From contig JAYOTG010000009.1 of NCBI GenBank assembly GCA_038150305.1, forward strand, positions 1 through 64,000: a DNA stretch of 64,000 nucleotides. Reading direction: 5' to 3'. Both the position numbers and the translations under genes were made by a program. Under the pieces are notes generated by a model, which did not search any database, was not told the origin of the DNA, and worked only from the letters and a program-made list of their open reading frames with translations. Below, piece after piece: positions 1 to 8,183 of this stretch. The DNA is from MGIIa-L3 sp038150305. Lineage in GTDB: Archaea > Thermoplasmatota > Poseidoniia > Poseidoniales > Poseidoniaceae. How positions within the stretch are numbered: position 1 is the first letter of the stretch; each line of letters begins with the position of its first letter.

Positions 1-1592
1 GCGTTGTAGCGCTCACGGCGCTTGGCCATGTCAATGCCACTCCGTGCGCTTCGGTCCATCTTGAAGACGATGTAAGAGAGGATGACGCACACCGCGAAAC
101 AGGCTCCAGCAACAAAGAAGAATGGATCGCCTGGCATTTCGCCTGAGGTGTTCACGCGGGTTCCGACAAACCCTAGCAAAGCGATTCCTGCGAAAAGGAA
201 CACCCACATGAACATGAAGAAAATGAACTCGTAGGGTTCCATCTTGTCTCGGCTGCGGGGCTTTTGCATGAGCTCGTCTGTCGCGTTCATGATCTCATCC
301 TCAAAAGGTAGTTTGGGAATGGTCATATTTGAGGATAAGGGCGGAGTGGCGTCTCTATGGAGAATATCTTCCTTCCTGGTTGCGTTGTTTTGTGGCTGCG
401 ATAGGTCGAGATCTGGAGGGAGATCGGATTCCCGTTCCACCAGCATCAGGCCAACCCGAATGGTCGCCGTGAGGGTGATGATTGGCAGGACAAGGATGTG
501 CCACAGGAATCCGAGCAAATCGTTCGTTTCGAACGGTGTGAGCAGTGAAGTAGGCCCGTTCGTGATGGCTGGAAGGGCCCATACAAGCACGGTTGCGATC
601 AGGATTCTTCTGTATGAACCGAGAGTCGCAGCCGAGAAAGAGAGCATGATGGAGTCGAAAAGGAGAACCAGCAACAAGCCGTATCCAACATAGTGCGCCC
701 AAACAACATCGCTATCGAATGCCAGGTCAAAATGAGGCATCCCGAACGGGATCGAATCGATTTGTTGACCAGATCCAGAAACGATAGCAAATACGTTCGT
801 CAATGTACACAACACCACGAAAAGAAGGAACCAACCAAACACCAAGTCAGGGCCATATTGCCCGACGGTGGAGGCCATGTTTGAAACGGTGGTGGAGAAT
901 GTCTTGCTTGTCGAATTCGTCTTCTGCGTCGTGGGCATTGATGAGGCACCTGTGGGAGGGAGAATGACGTACTGCTTTCCATCCTGCTCGACAGCGGAAA
1001 CATTCTGAGGAACTGGTTCCTCGTGTGGGACCTCTGGCACCTGATTCACATCTGTGCGGTCTTCTCTGACCTCCTGAACAACTGGTTCCTCCTGCGTTTC
1101 ATCCTGATGGTCACGACCTTCTTCTGGAAGATCGGGGCCCAGGGCGATGACCTGAGTGGATTGAGGCACTTGAGCCGATTGCGCTTTGCGCTCGTCACGT
1201 GCTTCTTTGGCCTGCTTGACCTTCTCTTTGGTCTGTTTCACGCCCTTGCTTACGGATCCAACGGCTTGCTCAGCGGCCACGCTGATCTTTTCTGAGACGT
1301 CGGCGGTGCTTTCTGAGAGTCGACTGCCGGCTTTTTTCCCTGCCTCTGCCGCTTTTGCTGTGGTTTCTTTGGCAGCTTCGGCCACTTTGGCCGTGGTCCT
1401 TTTTGTCGCATCGGCCGCTTTCGCCGTGGTTTCCTTGGTGGCTTCGGCGACCTTCTTTCCGAGTTCCTTCGACCGTTGTCCGGTTTTCTCACCGAAGGCC
1501 TTGGCTTTCTCACCGAAAGAACGCATGCGTTCTTTCATGTCCGGATTGGACTCGGAGGGTTCCTCGTCGGGGACCTCGGGCGATTCGGACAT
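1..1592 (-). CDS. Membrane protein with LEA-like 11-residue repeats (3' end beyond window)
   Basis: The frame is open from an ATG at 1592 to the window edge, so about 530 residues are visible and the C-terminus is missing. The first 130 residues are charged and rich in Lys, Ala, Thr and Glu. Residues 53-85 are three consecutive 11-residue units (KETTAKAADAT, KRTTAKVAEAA, KETTAKAAEAG), the periodicity of group 3 LEA proteins and apolipoprotein-like amphipathic helices. An acidic, Pro-rich linker follows, then hydrophobic segments at about 251-272, 300-320, 340-355 and 370-390, and two more near the visible end. The likely architecture is a long soluble N-terminal domain anchored by a multi-span domain. 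A TTGATAG element 29 bases upstream supports this start. I do not recognise a family; function unknown. Confidence 0.75.
   Translation of the reverse strand, partial: MSESPEVPDEEPSESNPDMKERMRSFGEKAKAFGEKTGQRSKELGKKVAEATKETTAKAADATKRTTAKVAEAAKETTAKAAEAGKKAGSRLSESTADVSEKISVAAEQAVGSVSKGVKQTKEKVKQAKEARDERKAQSAQVPQSTQVIALGPDLPEEGRDHQDETQEEPVVQEVREDRTDVNQVPEVPHEEPVPQNVSAVEQDGKQYVILPPTGASSMPTTQKTNSTSKTFSTTVSNMASTVGQYGPDLVFGWFLLFVVLCTLTNVFAIVSGSGQQIDSIPFGMPHFDLAFDSDVVWAHYVGYGLLLVLLFDSIMLSFSAATLGSYRRILIATVLVWALPAITNGPTSLLTPFETNDLLGFLWHILVLPIITLTATIRVGLMLVERESDLPPDLDLSQPQNNATRKEDILHRDATPPLSSNMTIPKLPFEDEIMNATDELMQKPRSRDKMEPYEFIFFMFMWVFLFAGIALLGFVGTRVNTSGEMPGDPFFFVAGACFAVCVILSYIVFKMDRSARSGIDMAKRRERYN
1338..1436 (-). 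repeat. Three tandem 33-bp units encoding 11-residue LEA-like repeats
   Basis: Each unit encodes an 11-residue sequence of the form K-[ER]-T-T-A-K-[AV]-A-[DE]-A-x. The protein repeat is nearly exact, while the DNA units differ at many third positions, so the repeat is old and kept at protein level. Confidence 0.8.
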
Positions 1593-1614
1593 GGCCGTGA
1601 GAAGGCGCTGCGCC

Positions 1615-1622
1615 CTATCAAC
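1615..1622 (-). promoter_or_regulatory. TATA-like element for the LEA-like membrane protein
   Basis: GTTGATAG on the minus strand has its first T 29 bases upstream of the ATG at 1592. That spacing is expected for a leaderless archaeal transcript. Confidence 0.45.
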
Positions 1623-1638
1623 GCCACGACGACGCTCT

Positions 1639-2259
1639 TCAGTAGGCCACGGGTTCGGCGTCGATGGTCCGCCAGAGGAACCACGAGGCTGCGGTGCGCC
1701 ACGGCGCCCAACGCTGGGCGAAGGCCTCGGCGTCCTTGCCGTCTTCAACACCGTCCGTCATCCGCTGAATGGCGCGGACGAGGCCGATGTCACCGGGTGA
1801 GAACACGTCGGGCTTGAGCAGGACGAAAATGAGCATCATCTCCGCCGTCCACGGCCCAATGCCTCGGAATTTCATCAAGTGCTTGCGGAGATCGGCCTCG
1901 CTCATCGTGGCCCAATCCTCTGGAATCAGCGCATCGGCTTCTGCGGCAAGACCGTGAACGTAACTCGCTTTGCTGCGCGTCAGGCCGCACGACCTCAGGT
2001 CATCCTCGCTCACGGCGAGGACCCGTTCAGGGGTAACCTCGCCGAGCATCGTCTCGAGGCGGCCCCAAATCGCGTCCGCGGCCGCGACCGAAATTTGCTG
2101 GCCCACAATCGCGTTGACCACGGAGCGAAACGCGTTGCCTTGTCCCGCTAAGGCGGGCTTTGTGTAGGCGCGAACGATGGGCCCGAGCAGGTCGTCTTCA
2201 GACAGCACCGCAACGGCTTCGTCCCACCACGGTGCATCGCCCACGGGAAGGGGTTCCAT
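1639..2259 (-). CDS. HhH-GPD DNA glycosylase, AlkA/Mag type
   Basis: This 206-residue protein is probably a DNA-3-methyladenine glycosylase that removes alkylated bases at the start of base excision repair. The N-terminal half has the family pattern NAIVGQQIS. The helix-hairpin-helix and catalytic segment reads KFRGIGPWTAEM, followed by PGDIGL, where the Asp is the expected catalytic residue. There are no four C-terminal Cys for an iron-sulfur cluster, which argues against a MutY or Nth enzyme. Length suits short single-domain AlkA/Mag1 proteins. A TCCAAAAG element lies about 29 bases upstream, and the membrane protein gene follows 46 bases downstream on the same strand. Confidence 0.85.
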   Translation of the reverse strand: MEPLPVGDAPWWDEAVAVLSEDDLLGPIVRAYTKPALAGQGNAFRSVVNAIVGQQISVAAADAIWGRLETMLGEVTPERVLAVSEDDLRSCGLTRSKASYVHGLAAEADALIPEDWATMSEADLRKHLMKFRGIGPWTAEMMLIFVLLKPDVFSPGDIGLVRAIQRMTDGVEDGKDAEAFAQRWAPWRTAASWFLWRTIDAEPVAY

Positions 2260-2309
2260 GCCCGCCGCTGCTGCGCTGACCTTTTGGAGGCTCGCTCCAG
2301 CCCTCGGTC

Positions 2310-2783
2310 ATGGACTTCGACGCGGCGGTGGACCGCCTCAAGCACCTCGACCGTGCGGGCTGGGTGCTCGCGGGCCACGACGCGCCGGAAAGCGTGGCCG
2401 CCCACAGTTGGGGCATGGCGGTTCGGTGTTTGCAGCACTGTCCCGATGACCTGGACTTGGCCACGGTGCTCAGCATGGCGCTGGTGCACGATCTGGCCGA
2501 GGCCGTGGTCGGGGACATCACGCCGCACGACGGCGTGGAGAAGGCCGAGAAGCACGCCAAGGAGCGCGCGGCCATGGCGAGCATCGCACCGCAATGGCTC
2601 GAGTTGTGGGACGCGTACGAGGCTGGAGAAAGCCCAGAAGCGGTTTTCGTCAAGCGGATGGATTCCTTGGACATGGCCGCGCAGGCCATCGCTTACGACG
2701 GACAAGGACGGCTTGACGGCGCGCCCTTTGTGGCCTCGGCGGAACGCCGGTTGGCGGGAACCCAATGGTCGACGGATTCTTGA
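2310..2783 (+). CDS. HD-domain phosphohydrolase, YfbR/HDDC2-like
   Basis: A 157-residue protein of the HD superfamily, probably a nucleoside 5'-monophosphate phosphatase. Metal ligands are visible: a His in ESVAAHSWG, the HD pair in ALVHDLAEAVVGDI, and a later Asp in KRMDSLDMAAQAI. The ALVHDLAEAVVGD segment is characteristic of the YfbR/HDDC2 group, which dephosphorylates deoxynucleoside monophosphates; substrate here is inferred. The gene is divergent from the glycosylase, with only 50 bases between starts, and lies just upstream of tRNA-Gln. Length is slightly short for the family. Confidence 0.75.
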   Translation: MDFDAAVDRLKHLDRAGWVLAGHDAPESVAAHSWGMAVRCLQHCPDDLDLATVLSMALVHDLAEAVVGDITPHDGVEKAEKHAKERAAMASIAPQWLELWDAYEAGESPEAVFVKRMDSLDMAAQAIAYDGQGRLDGAPFVASAERRLAGTQWSTDS

Positions 2784-2808
2784 GGCGCGGGCGCTGCCGC
2801 CCCCCCAG

Positions 2809-2881
2809 AGTCCCGTAGTGTAGAGGTCCATCATCTCGGATTTTGGTTCCGAGGACCCCGGTTCGAATCCGGGCGGGACTA
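2809..2881 (+). tRNA. tRNA-Gln (UUG anticodon)
   Basis: A 73-base tRNA with a complete cloverleaf. The acceptor stem pairs 2809-2815 (AGTCCCG) with 2874-2880. The anticodon stem is TCGGA/TCCGA, with loop TTTTGGT at 2841-2847 and anticodon TTG at 2843-2845. The T arm is CCCGG-TTCGAAT-CCGGG and the discriminator is A2881. CCA is not encoded and no intron is present. The first pair is A1-U72, the pair read in archaea by the GatDE amidotransferase that converts Glu-tRNA-Gln to Gln-tRNA-Gln. Confidence 0.95.
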
Positions 2882-2931
2882 CCTCCCGACCTTGAGCGAA
2901 CCATCATGAACGGAGGGTCCGTCGCCGCTCT

Positions 2932-3783
2932 ATGGCGATTGAACGCATCGCGGTGATTGGCGCAGGACAGATGGGCAACGGCATCGCGCAGGTCGCGGCC
3001 ACCTCCGGCTTTGAGGTCGTGATGATCGACATCAACCAGGAGGCCGTTGACCGCGGCATGGCCACCATTGAGCGCTCCCTGAACAAGCTCGTGCAGAAGG
3101 AGCGCCTCAGCCAAGATGACGCCGATGCGGCGCGTGCGCGCTTGTCGGTCTCCACCGACCGCTCGCCCTGCGCCGAGGCCGACCTCGTCGTCGAGGCCGT
3201 CCCGGAAATCTTGAGCCTCAAGAAGTCGATTTTCGAAGATCTGGACAGCATCTGCGGCCCGGACACCATCCTCGCCAGCAACACCTCGTCCATCTCCATC
3301 ACGAAGATTGCCGCTTGCACGTCGCGACCAGAGAAGGTCATCGGGATGCACTTCATGAATCCCGTTCCGCTGATGAAACTCGTCGAGATCATCGACGGTG
3401 AACTCACCTCCTCGGAGACCAACGCCGCGGTCGTCGCGGCTGCAGAAGCGATGGGCAAAACCCCGCTGACCTCTCAGGACTATCCCGGCTTCATCTCGAA
3501 CCGCATCCTTTGCCCGATGCTCAATGAGGCCATCATCTGCCTGCAGGAAGGCGTGGCCACGAAGGAGGCCATCGACGGCATCATGAAGCTCGGTATGAAC
3601 CACCCCATGGGTCCGCTTACCCTTGCGGATTTCATCGGCCTGGACACCGTGTTGCACATCATGGACGTGCTGCACACGGGCCTCGGCGATCCAAAGTACC
3701 GCGCTGCGCCGCTCCTGCGCCGCATGGTCGACGCAGGGCTGCTCGGGCGCAAGTCTGGACGTGGCTTCTACACCTACGACTGA
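2932..3783 (+). CDS. hbd: 3-hydroxyacyl-CoA (3-hydroxybutyryl-CoA) dehydrogenase
   Basis: A 283-residue NAD(P)-dependent dehydrogenase that interconverts 3-hydroxyacyl-CoA and 3-ketoacyl-CoA. The N-terminus has the dinucleotide-binding motif GAGQMGNGIAQ. The active-site motif MHFMNPVPLM carries the catalytic His, and the C-terminal domain contains PMGPLTLADFIGLD. Length equals that of stand-alone bacterial Hbd enzymes. A short-chain dehydrogenase follows 10 bases downstream, forming a likely two-gene operon. A role in fatty-acid beta-oxidation is inferred, supported by a thiolase at 28.7 kb. A TCATGAAC element about 28 bases upstream of the ATG could be the promoter. Confidence 0.93.
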   Translation: MAIERIAVIGAGQMGNGIAQVAATSGFEVVMIDINQEAVDRGMATIERSLNKLVQKERLSQDDADAARARLSVSTDRSPCAEADLVVEAVPEILSLKKSIFEDLDSICGPDTILASNTSSISITKIAACTSRPEKVIGMHFMNPVPLMKLVEIIDGELTSSETNAAVVAAAEAMGKTPLTSQDYPGFISNRILCPMLNEAIICLQEGVATKEAIDGIMKLGMNHPMGPLTLADFIGLDTVLHIMDVLHTGLGDPKYRAAPLLRRMVDAGLLGRKSGRGFYTYD

Positions 3784-3792
3784 GGCGGTTCC

Positions 3793-4524
3793 ATGGTCTG
3801 GGTCGTCACGGGCGGAACGAAGGGGCTTGGCCGTTCGCTGGTCATGGCCTTGGCCAGGGAAGGCCACACGGTCGTGGCCATGGGCCGCGACAGCGCTGCC
3901 TTGGCTGAACTTCACGACGGCGAGCGCGTCCACGCGGTGCACCTCGATCTGGCCGATCCGGCCGGCGTCGCTGAAGCCGCTGCCGAGGTCCTCGCCTTGC
4001 CGCCCGTGCTTGCGCATGGCGTGACCGGCCTGCTGCACAACGCAGGAGACGTCGCGCCGGTCGGCGCGATGTCGGCCCTAGACGATGCGGCGTGGGGCCG
4101 TGCTTTGCAGGTCAACCTCGTCGGCGTGCAGCAATTGACCCGAGGCCTCTGGCCCGCCTTGGTCGCGGGGCGGGCGCGTGTCGTGACGATTTCTTCGGGC
4201 GCCAGCCTGCGTCCCATCCACGGCTGGTCCGCCTACTGCGCGTCCAAAGCTGCGCTCGACATGTGGACGCGCTCCATGGCCGTTGAAGGCCAAGCGCACG
4301 GTATCACGGCCGTGGCGGTGGCTCCAGGCATCGTCGATACCGGTATGCAACAAGCCATCCGCGACGCGGGTCCTGACGGTTTCCCGGCGCATCCGGACTT
4401 CGTCGGCTACCACGAGAACGGTGATTTGGTCGCGCCTGACGTGGTCGCCGAGCGCCTTCTCCCGGTCCTTCTCGACGCCAAGCGATTCGAGTCAGGCGGG
4501 CGCTTCGACGTGCGTGACGTGTGA
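3793..4524 (+). CDS. Short-chain dehydrogenase/reductase
   Basis: A 243-residue classical SDR. It has the cofactor motif TGGTKGLGRS near the N-terminus, an NAG motif in LLHNAGD, the catalytic Ser in TISSGAS and the YxxxK pair in YCASK. The segment VAPGIVDTGMQ is typical of the substrate loop. An Arg after the first strand (MGRD) suggests NADPH. It sits 10 bases after the acyl-CoA dehydrogenase gene, so it may act on a related keto or hydroxy substrate, but sequence alone does not give the substrate. Some relatives are sepiapterin-reductase-like. Confidence 0.85.
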   Translation: MVWVVTGGTKGLGRSLVMALAREGHTVVAMGRDSAALAELHDGERVHAVHLDLADPAGVAEAAAEVLALPPVLAHGVTGLLHNAGDVAPVGAMSALDDAAWGRALQVNLVGVQQLTRGLWPALVAGRARVVTISSGASLRPIHGWSAYCASKAALDMWTRSMAVEGQAHGITAVAVAPGIVDTGMQQAIRDAGPDGFPAHPDFVGYHENGDLVAPDVVAERLLPVLLDAKRFESGGRFDVRDV

Positions 4525-4561
4525 GGCATGGCCGCTCAGCGCGTCGTTCTCGGGGATATGG

Positions 4562-4568
4562 TCATAAG
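4562..4568 (+). promoter_or_regulatory. TATA-like element for aIF5A
   Basis: TCATAAG begins 28 bases before the ATG at 4590. A Shine-Dalgarno-like GGAGG lies at 4578-4582, so a very short leader is also possible. Confidence 0.5.
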
Positions 4569-4589
4569 TCCCCGCTCGGAGGCAAGCGC

Positions 4590-4976
4590 ATGCCCGGAAC
4601 CGACCGCGTTGAGATTCGTACCCTAAAGGTCGGCCGCTTTTGCGTGGTCGACGAAGAGGCCTACAAGATCCTCAGCATCTCCAAGTCCAAGCCCGGAAAG
4701 CACGGGTCCGCCAAGGCTCGCCTCGAACTTGAGTCCATCTTCACGAAGAAGAAGATCAGCCACGTGGGCACCGTGACGGACAGCATCAACGTCCCCATGA
4801 TCGAGAAGGGCACCGCGATGGTCACCCACATGGAAGGCAGCGAAGTGCACGCCATGAACATGCGCGACCACTCGATGATGATCCTCCCCATGGAAGACGG
4901 CCTCAACATCGAAGCCGGCAAGGAGATCATGTGGATGGAAGCCCTTGGTCGCTACAAGATCATCCGCGACCACTGA
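4590..4976 (+). CDS. eif5A: Translation factor aIF5A (hypusine-containing)
   Basis: A 128-residue archaeal IF5A, the factor that helps ribosomes form difficult peptide bonds and acts in termination. The modification loop reads SKPGKHGSAK, placing the deoxyhypusine/hypusine lysine at residue 37. An SH3-like N-terminal domain is followed by an OB-fold C-terminal domain, and the length is normal. An upstream in-frame start at 4521 would add 23 residues unlike the family, so the ATG at 4590 was chosen; both the TATA-like element and GGAGG fit it. No deoxyhypusine synthase gene lies in this window. Confidence 0.95.
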   Translation: MPGTDRVEIRTLKVGRFCVVDEEAYKILSISKSKPGKHGSAKARLELESIFTKKKISHVGTVTDSINVPMIEKGTAMVTHMEGSEVHAMNMRDHSMMILPMEDGLNIEAGKEIMWMEALGRYKIIRDH

Positions 4977-4982
4977 TTCTGC

Positions 4983-5014
4983 CGCCGATATCGGCGACGC
5001 GGCTATAGGCCGCG
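4983..5014. promoter_or_regulatory. Two adjacent inverted repeats, the second enclosing a TATA-like core
   Basis: A perfect 14-base palindrome (4983-4996, centre GATATC) is followed at once by a hairpin with 6-bp arms CGCGGC/GCCGCG (4998-5003 and 5009-5014) around TATAG. The TATAG core is about 28 bases before the start at 5032, where the promoter of the downstream gene should be. The first palindrome starts 7 bases after the aIF5A stop and could help end that transcript. Confidence 0.4.
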
Positions 5015-5031
5015 GGTCATCGCAATGAGGC

Positions 5032-5769
5032 ATGAAGGCCTTCACTGCCTTGCAGCACGTCTTGTCCGCCCTGTTCATCTTCGTGATGGCGACCTTCTGG
5101 GCGCTGCCGATCGTCCCGGCCTTGTGGGTCTTTCACGAAGTCAACGCCTTTGGCGCGGACGCGACCGAATGGATGGGCTACCTGTTCACCAGCATCGCCG
5201 CCGCCTTGGCTTTCATCGCATGGGGGCTCTGCTTGCTGCTGCTCTCGGGCACGGTCCAGATGATCATCCATCCCCGCGTGCCCGCTGAGGGCAAGGTCGT
5301 CCCGCTGTTTTCGGGCACCACCATCCGATGGGCGGCCTGTGGCGTCATGCACCGCGCCACCAAGCCCTTCCTCATCCACGTCTGTCCGTCCATTTTCGCG
5401 AACACCTACTACCGGCTGGCTGGCGTGAAGCTCGGCCAAGATTCCAACCTGACCTCGCAGGACATCAACGACCCCTTCCTGGTCCGTGTCGGCTCCGACA
5501 CGGTCATTGGCGGCCATGCTGCCATCAACGGTCACATCGTCGAACGTGGTGAGTTGCACCTCGCGCCGGTGACCATCGGTGACCGTTGCGTGGTCGGCGG
5601 CGGCTCGATCATGATGCCCGGCTCCACGCTCAGCGACGACTGCGTGTTGGCCAACCGCGCCGTCTTGCCCAAGCATAAGACGATCCCGCCCGGGCAGGTC
5701 TGGGCTGGCGTGCCGGCCAAGTTCGTCAAGCACATCCGCGGCTACGGTGACGACGGTCAGGAATCCTAG
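5032..5769 (+). CDS. Membrane-anchored left-handed beta-helix (hexapeptide) transferase
   Basis: A 245-residue protein with two N-terminal membrane segments (about residues 8-33 and 50-80), then a soluble domain. Its C-terminal half carries hexapeptide repeats of the left-handed beta-helix fold, seen in VRVGSDTVIGGHAAI, VTIGDRCVVGGGSIM and LSDDCVLANRAVL, ending with VWAGVPAKFVK, a tail typical of acyl- or acetyltransferases. The layout resembles the C-terminal region of Pls/PosA-type peptide synthetase proteins. An acyl group transfer at the cytoplasmic face of the membrane is inferred; substrate unknown. Confidence 0.75.
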   Translation: MKAFTALQHVLSALFIFVMATFWALPIVPALWVFHEVNAFGADATEWMGYLFTSIAAALAFIAWGLCLLLLSGTVQMIIHPRVPAEGKVVPLFSGTTIRWAACGVMHRATKPFLIHVCPSIFANTYYRLAGVKLGQDSNLTSQDINDPFLVRVGSDTVIGGHAAINGHIVERGELHLAPVTIGDRCVVGGGSIMMPGSTLSDDCVLANRAVLPKHKTIPPGQVWAGVPAKFVKHIRGYGDDGQES

Positions 5770-5840
5770 GCCAAACCTTGCCCTATGTTGGGGAATGGTC
5801 TTGAAGTGCCGTTCCTACCTCGTGTGAACCGGAGGGTCTC

Positions 5841-8168
5841 GTGATGGGTGTCCAACGCTCTGCCTACCGCCAGCCCGCCACCCCTCAAGGCCTCAAGGCC
5901 ATCGAGGACGGCACGCTGACGTGGCTCGATGACGACATGTACAACAACCTCAACACCGGGGTGCTGGAACAGTACCTCGAAGAGAAGAACCTCAAGGAAT
6001 CCTTCGAGGTCTCCCACTGGAGCACGCCCAAGGTCCTGCTCGGCATCGCCATCGGTGCGGTGTTCTCCGGCGTGACCGCCTACATCGGCCTCAAGCTTGG
6101 TCTCGCCATCAGCGCCGCGTGGTACATCGCCTACCTGCTCGGCATGGCGCTGAAGTGGTCGCCGTCTGAAGTCAACATCGCGACCTCGGCGACGACGGGT
6201 GCGACGCACGCTTCGACCGGGTTCATCTTCACCTTCCCCGCCATCTTCCTGCTGGCCTCACAGGCCCAGTACGAATTGGCCTCCGGGCCGCTGATCACCC
6301 TTGGTGAAGGCGAGGCCCTGCGTTTGGCCTTCATCGGCATTGTGGCGTCGATGTTTGCTGGCTTCCTCGGCGTGATGTACTTCATCATCTTCAGGCGTGT
6401 CTGGCTGGTCGAAGATCCGCTGCCCTTGCCCGGATTCGAAGCCACCCTCAAGATGCTGGACATCGCTTCGGACGTCAACACCGGTGCGGTCAAGCACGCC
6501 CGTGATTCCCTCAAGACCATCGGGGTCTGGACCGGTGCAACGATGATCGGCCTCTTCCTGATCGAGTACCCGCTCATCTGGGTCAACAACCGCAAGCTGG
6601 CGCTGTTTGACTGGATTGCAGAGACCCTCAGCATCGGGGACTTCGGTCTGGCCAGCATCTACAGCCACGGCAAGTTGCACCAGCCCTCGGGCACCGATGA
6701 CGGCATCTCCAAGGGCGTTACGGAATGGACCCAGGGCACCTGGAACCCCTTCGCCTACACCTACATCGGATTGGCCTTCACGCCCTCCATGTTCGCCATT
6801 GGCTGGTTCATGAAGCTCCGTGTGGCGCTGTTGGTGAACATGGGTACCCTCGTCGGGTGGCTCCTCCTCGTGCCGCTCGCGGTCATCCTCAACGTGCCCA
6901 TCTACGACGCCAAGGCACAGTCGGACATTCCGCTGCACGACTTCGCCGCCGGTGGCGCAGCGACCCTGCAGATGATCGCCTTCGCCAAGACCATCCGCAC
7001 CATCGCCATCGGCTGCATCGTCGGTGGCGGTCTGTTTGGGCTTGCGAAGATGTACAAGACCTTCCTGGCCATCTTCAGCGACATCGGCTCGGCCTTCCGC
7101 GGAGACGGCAGCGCCGAGTACATCGAAGGCAAGGGCTGGTACGAGTGGCCGCTCAAGCACATTCCCATCTTCATGGTCGTGACCTTCTTCTCGATGATCG
7201 CCATCTTCACCCTCGGCGGCTTCCCCATCGTGGCTTCGGCCTTGTTCGCCACAGTGCTCATCGCGACCACCTTCATGCTCGGCGCCATCGCCGTGCGCGT
7301 GATGGGTGAGACCGGCATCGAGCCGGTGTCCGGTACGTCGTTCATCGTCCTCCTCTTGCTCCTCGGTGTCTTCCTTGGAGCGCAAGAGAGCCTCGGCCTG
7401 GACACGCAGGAAGCGGTGCTCCTCGGTCTGGTCGGCACCACCGTGTTCGGCTCGGCGATCTCGATGTCGGGCACCGTGATTGGCGACTACAAGAACAGCC
7501 TCTACATCGGCAACCGACCCTACCACATCTCGAAGGGGAACATCATGGGGGTCGTGCCCGGGGCCATCTTTGGCGCCGGTGTGGCCATCTTCCTCTCCAT
7601 CCAGTTGGCCAACGGCAACATCGACCTGCTCGCGCCGCAGGCCAACGCTTTCGCGACCTTCTCGGTCATCTTCGCAGAAGGTCAAGGCGACCTGCTCCTG
7701 CTCGGCCTCGGCCTTCTGCTCGGCATGTTCGTCGAGTGGGCCACGGGCATGGGGACCTCCTTCGGCCTCGGCATGTACCTCGACATCCCGCACACCCTCC
7801 CGATGCTCATCGGTGGCGGTGCACGCGACTGGTGGGAGGAGAAGAAGCTCAAGCCCCGCATCGACAAGGTGCGCGAAGAGGAAGGCCAGACGGCGGCCGA
7901 GAAAACCCGCGCCTTGGCCCTGCTTGGGACCTTCATGGTCGCGGCAGGCCTGCTGACCGGCGAGGCCTTCTTCGGCACCGAATCGAGCATCCTGTCCTTC
8001 ATCGATTCCGTGCTCGACGAGGAGTTCGCGAACTCACGCGCTTGGTGGGCGGCCCGCATGGGCATGCTCATTGGCCTGAACGTCTTCATCGGCGGCGCGA
8101 TTTACTGGCTGTTCAAGGCCGCTGGTGTGATCGGCGGCGACGACGAAGCCGAAGCCAGCGCGGCCTGA
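5841..8168 (+). CDS. OPT-family oligopeptide transporter
   Basis: A 775-residue multi-span membrane protein of the oligopeptide transporter (OPT) superfamily. Some fifteen hydrophobic segments span about residues 60-765. The early helices carry the family-like patterns GVTAYIGLKLGLAISAAW and NIATSATTGATHASTG, and conserved Gly-rich stretches recur later (GETGIEPVSGTSF). OPT proteins import peptides or metal chelates with protons or cations; the cargo here is unknown. The start is GTG 5841 or the adjacent ATG 5844, both served by GGAGGG at 5831-5836; a TTGAAG element lies about 40 bases upstream. A DMT-family gene follows 15 bases downstream. Confidence 0.88.
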   Translation: MMGVQRSAYRQPATPQGLKAIEDGTLTWLDDDMYNNLNTGVLEQYLEEKNLKESFEVSHWSTPKVLLGIAIGAVFSGVTAYIGLKLGLAISAAWYIAYLLGMALKWSPSEVNIATSATTGATHASTGFIFTFPAIFLLASQAQYELASGPLITLGEGEALRLAFIGIVASMFAGFLGVMYFIIFRRVWLVEDPLPLPGFEATLKMLDIASDVNTGAVKHARDSLKTIGVWTGATMIGLFLIEYPLIWVNNRKLALFDWIAETLSIGDFGLASIYSHGKLHQPSGTDDGISKGVTEWTQGTWNPFAYTYIGLAFTPSMFAIGWFMKLRVALLVNMGTLVGWLLLVPLAVILNVPIYDAKAQSDIPLHDFAAGGAATLQMIAFAKTIRTIAIGCIVGGGLFGLAKMYKTFLAIFSDIGSAFRGDGSAEYIEGKGWYEWPLKHIPIFMVVTFFSMIAIFTLGGFPIVASALFATVLIATTFMLGAIAVRVMGETGIEPVSGTSFIVLLLLLGVFLGAQESLGLDTQEAVLLGLVGTTVFGSAISMSGTVIGDYKNSLYIGNRPYHISKGNIMGVVPGAIFGAGVAIFLSIQLANGNIDLLAPQANAFATFSVIFAEGQGDLLLLGLGLLLGMFVEWATGMGTSFGLGMYLDIPHTLPMLIGGGARDWWEEKKLKPRIDKVREEEGQTAAEKTRALALLGTFMVAAGLLTGEAFFGTESSILSFIDSVLDEEFANSRAWWAARMGMLIGLNVFIGGAIYWLFKAAGVIGGDDEAEASAA

Positions 8169-8183
8169 GGACGGGCGACCGAC

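Noticed and set aside
2809..2881. tRNA-Glu
   Set aside because: The anticodon loop TTTTGGT gives TTG (Gln), not TTC.
6258..7793. A 511-codon minus-strand frame across the OPT transporter
   Set aside because: The His/Glu/Gly-rich translation is the typical shadow of hydrophobic helices on the opposite strand.
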